A stretch of 6,389 nucleotides of DNA from an uncultured Prevotella sp. (GTDB lineage Bacteria > Bacteroidota > Bacteroidia > Bacteroidales > Bacteroidaceae). The translations under genes and the position numbers were made by a program. Below the pieces are notes generated by a model. That model was not told the origin of the DNA. It was given only the letters and a program-made list of their open reading frames with translations, and did no database searches. Below are positions 1 through 5,534 of the stretch, one piece after another. Position 1 is the first letter of the stretch. Each line of letters starts with the position of its first letter. The DNA lies in NCBI GenBank assembly GCA_900319895.1, contig ONQK01000101.1, forward strand, positions 1-6,389, given 5' to 3'.

Positions 1-828
1 ACGGATGAGGTGAATGAAGTAGACAACAGAATTTTTGGCAACATCTTCCATCGAGCTGCAGAACTCATCTACCTAAAACTCACGGAAAACGGTGGCACCG
101 TCGCGGCACGTCAAATGGAAGAGATGATAAAACATCCCCGCCAAATAGAAGACATCGTAGACCAGGCTTTCAGAGAAGAGCTCTTTCAAGTCAAGAACAA
201 CCGGTTTAAACCCGAATACACAGGACTACACCTCATCAACCGACGCGTCATCATCGATTATCTCAGGCAGATGCTCAAGAACGACTGCAAAATCGCGCCA
301 CTCACCATTCGCGGGCTGGAACAAGAAATCGAAACGACCGTTGAAGTGAACTGCGGAGGTCAGACGAAAGAGCTGCGCATCGGCGGAATCATCGACCGGC
401 TCGACGAGTTCGACACCGACAAGCGCACCCTGCGCATCCTCGACTACAAAACAGGGGCAAAAGCCACTGAAAACATCAAGATGGAAGACATTTTCAGCAA
501 CAAAGACAGGCACAAGAACCACGCCGACTATTTTTTGCAGACCATCCTCTATTCCGTCCTTGTCAAAAACGACAAGACGCTATGCGACAAGGGACAGTCA
601 GTGATTCCTGCATTGCTGTTCATCCAAAAATCACAAGCAGAAGACTACGACCCAACACTCGCCATTAACAATGAAAAAATCGAAGACATCCAGCCCTACG
701 AAGAAGAGTTCATCAAACAACTCAAAGATGTAGTCAATGACATTTTCAATCCACACAAAGACTTTCTGCCCACCGAACATAAAGAGAGTTGCAAATATTG
801 CCCCTACAAAGGACTTTGCTATCTGTAG
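1..828 (+). CDS. C-terminal part of a RecB/AddB-like PD-(D/E)XK nuclease (5' truncated by window)
   Basis: The reading frame is open from base 1, so this is the last 275 residues of a longer protein; the GTG at 10 is internal, not a start. Visible motifs, numbered from base 1: G-x3-H-x3-E (G13, H17, E21), the RecB-nuclease motif I; G-x-I-D-R-x-D with D132; D148-Y149-K150-T-G, the metal-binding and catalytic core; Q180-x3-Y184; and a terminal C264-x2-C267-x5-C273. That cysteine spacing matches the C-terminal part of the 4Fe-4S cluster that staples the AddB nuclease domain; the fourth cysteine would lie upstream. Family knowledge says such domains end large helicase-like or nuclease proteins (around 950-1150 residues) that work with an AddA/UvrD-type helicase in double-strand-break end resection in the cytoplasm. 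Nuclease assignment is firm; AddB versus another RecB-like exonuclease cannot be settled from this fragment. No obvious terminator follows. Confidence 0.88.
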   Translation, partial: TDEVNEVDNRIFGNIFHRAAELIYLKLTENGGTVAARQMEEMIKHPRQIEDIVDQAFREELFQVKNNRFKPEYTGLHLINRRVIIDYLRQMLKNDCKIAPLTIRGLEQEIETTVEVNCGGQTKELRIGGIIDRLDEFDTDKRTLRILDYKTGAKATENIKMEDIFSNKDRHKNHADYFLQTILYSVLVKNDKTLCDKGQSVIPALLFIQKSQAEDYDPTLAINNEKIEDIQPYEEEFIKQLKDVVNDIFNPHKDFLPTEHKESCKYCPYKGLCYL

Positions 829-1011
829 ACCAATTGTAAGAGAGGGTTTTCAGGCATAATCTTGCAGGCTTCACATCGAAGTCCGCCAGGTATTAGCCCC
901 CGGCTATGACAACCGTACCGTTCTCTTCGGCCAATGGGCAGTAGCAAGGCCGGCCTCTTTCTGGAAGTTGTTAAAATCGAGATAAAAGACGCGACAATCA
1001 ACATTTTTTAT
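829..1011. other. Intergenic region with a GC-richer block of unknown nature
   Basis: Bases 841-960 contain 66 G+C of 120, while bases 961-1070 contain 31 of 110, so there is a sharp change of composition within one intergenic space. The richer block contains a small hairpin (867-872 pairing with 878-883, one G-U pair), the palindrome AGGCCGGCCT near 947-956 and a doubled ACCGT near 921-930. I recognise no tRNA, riboswitch or other RNA family, and no rho-independent terminator for the upstream nuclease gene. A 61-codon open frame exists on the minus strand but has no recognisable protein character. It could be a structured small RNA, an interspersed intergenic repeat or a decayed remnant. Confidence 0.4.
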
Positions 1012-1020
1012 TATCTTTGC
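1012..1020 (+). promoter_or_regulatory. Bacteroidetes-type -7 promoter element for the GH20-GH33 gene
   Basis: TATCTTTGC matches the Bacteroidetes sigma-ABfr -7 consensus TAnnTTTG and lies in an AT-rich stretch about 50 bases before the start codon. No good TTTG -33 element is present at the expected distance, which is common in this phylum. The predicted transcript start would be near 1025, giving a leader of about 45 bases. No Shine-Dalgarno sequence precedes the ATG at 1071, as is usual for Bacteroidetes. Confidence 0.6.
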
Positions 1021-1070
1021 AAAATCAGTGATAACAATTTGTTCATTTTATCAAACTAAAAAACAAGCCA

Positions 1071-1136
1071 ATGAGAAAAATTTATACGACATTAGGGCTT
1101 TGTATGCTATTGACCATCGCCCTTCCAATGGCCGCA
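1071..1136 (+). other. Signal peptide of the GH20-GH33 protein
   Basis: Residues 1-22 have a basic start (MRK), a hydrophobic core with L8-L10, L13, L14 and I16-L18, and a small-residue end at A21-A22. Cleavage is likely after A21 or A22, just before the LMPTPK segment that is typical of mature GH20 N-termini. C11 lies inside the hydrophobic core, not in a lipobox, so a lipoprotein is unlikely. Confidence 0.82.
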
Positions 1137-4100
1137 AAAATCAAGCACTTGATGCCAACTCCTAAAATTGCGACGGCAAGCAGTGGGACATTCAGCCTCA
1201 ACCGCGCTGTCAGATTGCAGGATCCTACAAATACAGAGCTGTTGAAGAATTTTTTCATCATCAACGGACAAGGACACACCACGGCGGGCAATGCGCCGCA
1301 AGTTAATGTCACCATAATGAGGAGCATTGAGGGAGCCTACAACTATGAATTACACGGTTTTGAGAATGAAGCCTACGAATTGAGCATCAGCAGCAACGAA
1401 ATCAGCATCAAAGCTGTGACCAAGACGGGGGTTATCCGTGCGACCCAAACATTAATGCAGCTTGCCGAAGGGCATCAAGGCGCTATAGAACTTGAAAATG
1501 TATACATCAAGGACTGGCCCGCCTTCAAGCTGCGCGGCTATATGCACGACGTGGGGCGCTCGTTCATCAGTGTCGACGAGATTAAACATCAAATCGACCT
1601 GTTGTCGCACTTCAAAGTCAATGTCTTCCATTTCCATCTTACCGAGAACCAGGCGTGGAGATTTGAAGTGAAAAAATATCCGCAGCTCACCCATGCCCAA
1701 CACATGACACGATTTGCCGGCAACTTCTACACCCAAGAACAATGCCAAGAAATTGAGAGCTACGCATACGAGCGCGGCATGCTAGTAATTCCTGAAATCG
1801 ACATGCCCGGTCACAGCACAGCCTTTACGCAAGCCATGGGGCACAACATGCAAAGCGACGCCGGCATCGGAGAGCTGCAAGACATCCTGGAAGAAGTAGC
1901 CTCAGTCTTTACCCATGCCCCCTACATTCATATCGGTGCAGACGAACAAGACATTACCTATCCCAATTTCCTGAAAATCATCACCGACAAAGTACACGAC
2001 TTAGGGAAAAAAGTTGTGGTATGGAATCCCATCAAGAACCAAACGATCACAACAGCGACCGGTGCTGACATGACGCAATTGTGGAGCACGGCAGGAAAGG
2101 CGGTAAAAGGCATTCCAAGCATAGACTGCAGATACAATTACACCAACCACTTCGATGTCTTCGCCGACCTTGTGGGCATCTATAAAAGCAACATTTATTA
2201 TGCCGAAAAAGGGTCGTCAGAACTAGCCGGTGAAATCTCGGCATATTGGAACGACCGCAAGCTGCCGACACAAACGGACATCACCCGTCAAAATAACTTC
2301 TATGCCAATGTCATCGCCTCGGCCGAGCGGGCCTGGAAAGGCGGCGGACGGCTCTATATAGAAAAAGGTGGAACGACCTTGCCCAATAGCGGAGACGAAT
2401 ATGAAGAATTTGCGAACTGGGAGGAACGATTCCTGTTTCACAAAGCCAATCGTCTTAAAGACGAGCCAATTCCTTACGTCAGGCAATGTCAAGTACAATG
2501 GCGCATTTCAGACCCCTTTCCCAACAACGGAGACCCCACCGCCGCATTCCCCCCGGAAACCTCGTTGGGCAACCAATTCCTATACAACGGAAAAATCTAT
2601 AACACCCATCTGGCAACAGGCGCGGGCATCTACCTCAACCACACTTGGGGCACCACCGTTCCTGCATTCTTCAACGACCCAAAAATCAACCACACCGCCT
2701 ACGCCTGGACGTATGTATACTCACCCGTTGAACAAACCGTCGGCGCACTGATTGAATTTCAGAACTATGGGCGCTCTGAGAAAGACAAAGCACCCGACCA
2801 AGGGGCATGGGACCGCAAAGGCAGCCGGATTTGGCTCAACAACACCGAACTACTGCCCCCACAATGGACAAATTCAGGAAAAAACATCACTAACCACGAA
2901 GTGGATCTGGGCAATGAGAACTTCACGGCGCGCCCACCACTTGAAATCAAGCTCAATCAGGGCTGGAACACTGTTTTCATCAAGCTCCCCTATGTCAAAG
3001 CCGACGGCATCCGCCTGAACAAATGGATGTTCACATTTGTCATCACCGACAAAGAAGGGAAAAATGCACTGGAAAACATCTCCTATTCCGCCGACTCAGG
3101 CATCGACGACTTCGTGGTAGACCTCCCTCAAACCACAATGGTCATTCCAACCACCATTGAAGGCAACGACTTTGCCCAAAACACCCGATGGTACAACATC
3201 ATGGCACGAAACTGGAAACGAACAGAGTTCCCCGTAGAGAACCCAGGCACAAAAGACTTTATCCAGTTAGTGCAAAGCGAAGAAAACCTCGACGACAGCA
3301 GATTATGGTGCTTCGTCGGCGACAGCATCAACGGCTATCGGATATACAACAAAGCAGAAGGAACTTCCAAAATCCTCGTTTCTCCCAGAATCATGAGTGG
3401 AGCAGACGGACAAGAAGCCTATCCCATCATGAAAGCAGTCAATGGCCTGGATACACACATTTATGAGCCACTTTGGCTGTATGAAGCCTCCACCGACATC
3501 CAGAAAGAAGGAGAGAGTTCCATTTACCTGGAACAATACGGCAGTTTGTATGCCGTAAATACCAGGTTCGCCCCAAGCGACCAAAACGATTTCAGGATTG
3601 CCTTTTGGACAAAAGGGAAAGGCCCCGCTTCAACACTGACCTTGCACACCGGGATATCCACATTCAAAATTGACATGCAAAACGGCATGTTCACTGAAAA
3701 AAGAGGCGACGGAAGCAGTACGTTCAACACCGCATGGACTTCAAACATTACCTTGCCGGCACTTGCACTTCGCCACTCGCACAACAACATGAAGGAAGCC
3801 GGGACAACCGACTTCTTAGAACTATATGATGCGACCAACGGCAGATACACCCTTTCTACCGACGAAGGATACGTCATCACTGGTTATCAGCTCACGTTCC
3901 AGTCGGAAAAATCTATGACCGTCACCGCGTCAAACGGACAAGCCGTAAGCAACAGCGCCGGCGCGTCTGCCACCATCACCGTGGACGGTTTGACAAGACA
4001 AGACACGGAATTTGTACTGAGTGGCGATGGGAAAATCATTGTCACAGACTTCTACGTCACCGTACAGCGAGATTTTAGAAAAGAGTCTTCCGAAATCGTC

Positions 4101-5375
4101 TTCAAGACCCAAGTGACAGGCGTACCCTACCGCATCCCAGCATTAGCAAAATGTGCTAACGGCGACCTCATAGCCATTGCAGACTACCGTTACTGCAAGG
4201 CAGACATTGGAAATGGAGCCATCGACATCCATTACCGCATCAGCCATGACAATGGCAAAACTTGGGGCGAAGAGAAAAAACTCGCAGACGGCAACGACCA
4301 ACTCACCGGCAACAACTGGAAATACGCCTTTGGCGATGCCTGTGTCGTGGCAGACCAATTGAGCAATGACGTATTAATGCTGTGCGTAGGTGGGCACGTC
4401 GCCTTCTTCAACTCAACACGCGCCAACCCGCAGCACATTGTCCGCTTCCGAAGTTCTGACAACGGCGCGACATGGGATCAAGGAACCTGCATCACAGAAG
4501 ACATCTACTCATTGTACGACAACCGGACGGCAGGCCAGCCACAGGGAATCTTCCTCACCTCAGGAAAGATTTTGCAAAGCAAGCAGATTAAAAACGGAAG
4601 ATACTATCGGCTCTACATCGCACACCCCGTGCGGCCGGGCGGTGTCAGCGTCATCTATTCCGACGACTTTGGGGACACATGGCAAGTACTTGGCGACATC
4701 AACCAACTTCCATCATCCACCTGCGACGAGGCCAAATGTGAGGAATTGCCTGACGGCAGCCTACTGCTCAGCGTCCGAGCATCGGGAAGGAGGCTGTTCA
4801 ACGTCTTCACTTACACCAACGAATTAAGTGCAGAGGGCTATTGGAGCACCGAGAGCGCCGCATCGGCCATGCAAGGCGTGAATGCCTGCAACGGTGAGCT
4901 ACTCATCCTACCTGCCATACGCACCCAAGACCAACAAGAGGTCTACATCGCCCTGCAATCCATCCCACAAAGCGGCTCAAGAGTCAATGTCGGCTTCTAC
5001 TACAAAGAAATTCTAGGCAGGGAAAGCTACGCCAACGGAGCAGCAGCGGCTAAAGACTGGCAAAAAGGGCTGCAAGTATCCAATACAAGTTCATGCTACT
5101 CGACCATGCAACTGCTGGAGAACAAAAAAATAGGCTTCTTGTTTGAAGAAAACGAGAAGAACAACGGATATGACATCATTTTCAAACAATTCTCGTTGGC
5201 AGAAATCACTAACAACACCTATCAATACAGTGAACATTCCGTTCCTAGCATCATTGAGACGCACAACACAGGACAAGAAGCCGACCATGCCATCTACGAT
5301 TTGACGGGAAGAAAAGTTGACCGCCCGACCAAAGGAGTCTACATCAAAAATGGCAAGAAATTCATCAAGAAATAA
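1071..5375 (+). CDS. Secreted GH20 beta-N-acetylhexosaminidase / GH33 sialidase fusion protein with T9SS sorting tail
   Basis: A single uninterrupted 1434-residue frame. Order of parts: Sec signal peptide (1-22); GH20 N-terminal alpha/beta domain (about 25-150); GH20 catalytic barrel (about 152-455); C-terminal part typical of Bacteroidales GH20 proteins (about 465-676); accessory region of probable beta-rich modules (about 690-1003); GH33 sialidase propeller (about 1005-1388); linker and type IX secretion sorting tail (about 1401-1434). GH20 removes terminal beta-linked GlcNAc or GalNAc by substrate-assisted catalysis; GH33 removes terminal alpha-linked sialic acid. Together with the tail this predicts an extracellular or surface-attached enzyme acting on host glycoconjugates. 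The ATG at 1071 is chosen because it starts the signal peptide, lies at a normal distance from the promoter and has an in-frame stop at 1032-1034. The gene appears monocistronic: the neighbours are unrelated and a hairpin terminator follows. No frameshift is seen; both enzymes look complete. Substrate linkage is not readable from sequence. Confidence 0.93.
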   Translation: MRKIYTTLGLCMLLTIALPMAAKIKHLMPTPKIATASSGTFSLNRAVRLQDPTNTELLKNFFIINGQGHTTAGNAPQVNVTIMRSIEGAYNYELHGFENEAYELSISSNEISIKAVTKTGVIRATQTLMQLAEGHQGAIELENVYIKDWPAFKLRGYMHDVGRSFISVDEIKHQIDLLSHFKVNVFHFHLTENQAWRFEVKKYPQLTHAQHMTRFAGNFYTQEQCQEIESYAYERGMLVIPEIDMPGHSTAFTQAMGHNMQSDAGIGELQDILEEVASVFTHAPYIHIGADEQDITYPNFLKIITDKVHDLGKKVVVWNPIKNQTITTATGADMTQLWSTAGKAVKGIPSIDCRYNYTNHFDVFADLVGIYKSNIYYAEKGSSELAGEISAYWNDRKLPTQTDITRQNNFYANVIASAERAWKGGGRLYIEKGGTTLPNSGDEYEEFANWEERFLFHKANRLKDEPIPYVRQCQVQWRISDPFPNNGDPTAAFPPETSLGNQFLYNGKIYNTHLATGAGIYLNHTWGTTVPAFFNDPKINHTAYAWTYVYSPVEQTVGALIEFQNYGRSEKDKAPDQGAWDRKGSRIWLNNTELLPPQWTNSGKNITNHEVDLGNENFTARPPLEIKLNQGWNTVFIKLPYVKADGIRLNKWMFTFVITDKEGKNALENISYSADSGIDDFVVDLPQTTMVIPTTIEGNDFAQNTRWYNIMARNWKRTEFPVENPGTKDFIQLVQSEENLDDSRLWCFVGDSINGYRIYNKAEGTSKILVSPRIMSGADGQEAYPIMKAVNGLDTHIYEPLWLYEASTDIQKEGESSIYLEQYGSLYAVNTRFAPSDQNDFRIAFWTKGKGPASTLTLHTGISTFKIDMQNGMFTEKRGDGSSTFNTAWTSNITLPALALRHSHNNMKEAGTTDFLELYDATNGRYTLSTDEGYVITGYQLTFQSEKSMTVTASNGQAVSNSAGASATITVDGLTRQDTEFVLSGDGKIIVTDFYVTVQRDFRKESSEIVFKTQVTGVPYRIPALAKCANGDLIAIADYRYCKADIGNGAIDIHYRISHDNGKTWGEEKKLADGNDQLTGNNWKYAFGDACVVADQLSNDVLMLCVGGHVAFFNSTRANPQHIVRFRSSDNGATWDQGTCITEDIYSLYDNRTAGQPQGIFLTSGKILQSKQIKNGRYYRLYIAHPVRPGGVSVIYSDDFGDTWQVLGDINQLPSSTCDEAKCEELPDGSLLLSVRASGRRLFNVFTYTNELSAEGYWSTESAASAMQGVNACNGELLILPAIRTQDQQEVYIALQSIPQSGSRVNVGFYYKEILGRESYANGAAAAKDWQKGLQVSNTSSCYSTMQLLENKKIGFLFEENEKNNGYDIIFKQFSLAEITNNTYQYSEHSVPSIIETHNTGQEADHAIYDLTGRKVDRPTKGVYIKNGKKFIKK
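1524..2435 (+). other. GH20 catalytic barrel
   Basis: Residues about 152-455 carry the family landmarks. R155 in LRGYMHDVGR is the expected sugar-binding arginine. H188-L-T-E-N-Q with W196 and R197 follows. PEIDMPGH contains D244 and H248. HIGADE contains D291 and E292, the catalytic pair: Asp orients the substrate acetamido group and Glu is the acid/base. W318, W337, W393 and W422 are candidates for the aromatic pocket. The catalytic motif reads G-A-D-E rather than the commoner G-G-D-E, and the stretch between PGH and the catalytic pair is short (about 40 residues). I have seen this in a Bacteroidales GH20 group of around 690 residues; that is from memory. Distinguishing GlcNAc, GalNAc or lacto-N-biose release is not possible here. 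Confidence 0.9.
3138..4079 (+). other. Accessory region between the two enzymes (probable beta-rich, possibly carbohydrate-binding modules)
   Basis: Residues about 690-1003 match neither catalytic domain. The first half (about 692-850) is aromatic-rich, with RWYNI, LWCFVGD, GYRIYNKAEG, EPLWLYEAS and AFWTKG, a spacing that recalls the beta-trefoil/ricin-like regions of Bacteroidales glycosidases. The second half (about 850-1000) includes DEGYVITGYQLTF and ends with an IIVTDFYVTVQ strand, like a small beta-sandwich often found before Bacteroidales sialidase domains. Both comparisons are from memory; sugar binding is inferred, not shown. Confidence 0.5.
4083..5234 (+). other. GH33 sialidase catalytic domain
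   Basis: Residues about 1005-1388 begin with the YRIP motif, R1021 being the first arginine of the carboxylate-binding triad. ADYR is followed by D1045, the likely acid/base aspartate. Three Asp boxes of form S-x-D-x-G-x-T-W are present at 1058-1065, 1128-1135 and 1197-1204. CEELPDG gives E1224/E1225, candidates for the glutamate that activates the nucleophile. The second triad arginine is most likely R1241 (R1236 and R1240 are alternatives) and the third R1303. Y1343 in CYSTM, followed by IGFLFEE, is the expected catalytic tyrosine. All essential parts of an exo-alpha-sialidase are present, so it should be active; preference for alpha-2,3 or alpha-2,6 linkages cannot be told. Confidence 0.92.
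5271..5372 (+). other. Type IX secretion system C-terminal sorting tail (short Prevotella-like form)
   Basis: The last 34 residues contain IYDLTGRKV, then KGVYIKNGKK, and end in FIKK. This is the pattern of Bacteroidetes type A sorting domains, which direct proteins through the outer membrane via the T9SS and are usually removed as the protein is released or attached to surface lipopolysaccharide. It supports an extracellular location for both enzymes; the T9SS itself is not encoded in this window. Confidence 0.8.
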
Positions 5376-5408
5376 ACGCTAAGATAGCCTGCATCGGGCT
5401 CATTGACT

Positions 5409-5458
5409 AAGAACGAACATCCGCATCTTGATATTGAAGATGCGGATGTTCGTTACTT
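5409..5458. terminator. Strong hairpin between convergent genes, probable bidirectional terminator
   Basis: A perfect 18-base-pair stem (5412-5429 with 5437-5454) closes a 7-base loop. It can extend by three further pairs (5409-5411 with 5456-5458) around a bulged A at 5455. It starts 37 bases after the stop codon of the GH20-GH33 gene and lies about 80 bases beyond the stop of the opposing nadE, the natural place for a shared terminator. The U-tract after the stem is weak on both strands (ACTTTCATT on plus), so it may act partly as a transcript-end stabiliser. Confidence 0.7.
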
Positions 5459-5461
5459 TCA

Positions 5462-5511
5462 TTGTAACATCAAGGAAAAAACATTCCTTTCCGTTGTAAA
5501 ATCAAGGAAAA
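5462..5511. repeat. Short direct repeat pair in the convergent intergenic region
   Basis: TTGTAACATCAAGGAAAA (5462-5479) and TTGTAAAATCAAGGAAAA (5494-5511) agree at 17 of 18 positions with starts 32 bases apart. Between them AAGGAA (5472-5477) can pair with TTCCTT (5484-5489), making a weak hairpin that on the minus strand lies downstream of nadE. Function unknown; it could be a small local duplication or part of the nadE transcript end. Confidence 0.6.
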
Positions 5512-5534
5512 GCATCAAAAAGAGCCATAAAAGA

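Noticed and set aside
10..828. GTG at 10 as a genuine start of a short 272-residue nuclease
   Set aside because: The frame is open upstream to the window edge, and nuclease motif I begins only about ten residues later, leaving no room for the usual N-terminal context; a truncated large protein fits better.
887..912. Slight resemblance of GGTATTAGCCCCCGG to reverse-strand 16S rRNA
   Set aside because: The match is short and breaks down on both sides; no surrounding rRNA sequence is present.
819..1004. A 61-codon minus-strand open frame in the intergenic region
   Set aside because: It overlaps the end of the nuclease gene, has no recognisable domain or promoter, and its composition can be explained by the GC-richer block lacking stops by chance. 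Kept only as part of the unexplained block.
1101..1103. Cys11 as a lipoprotein attachment site
   Set aside because: It is in the middle of the hydrophobic core with no lipobox before it, and the protein carries a T9SS sorting tail.
3524..3880. A 118-codon minus-strand frame opposite the accessory region
   Set aside because: Antisense shadow of the large gene; no family resemblance and no plausible promoter.
4390..4827. A 145-codon plus-strand open frame inside the sialidase region
   Set aside because: It lies wholly inside the intact GH33 coding sequence in another frame, is rich in Ser/Thr/Arg as expected of a shadow frame, and shows no motif.
5462..5511. Possible CRISPR array
   Set aside because: Only two imperfect copies with a 14-base gap between them, and no cas genes nearby.
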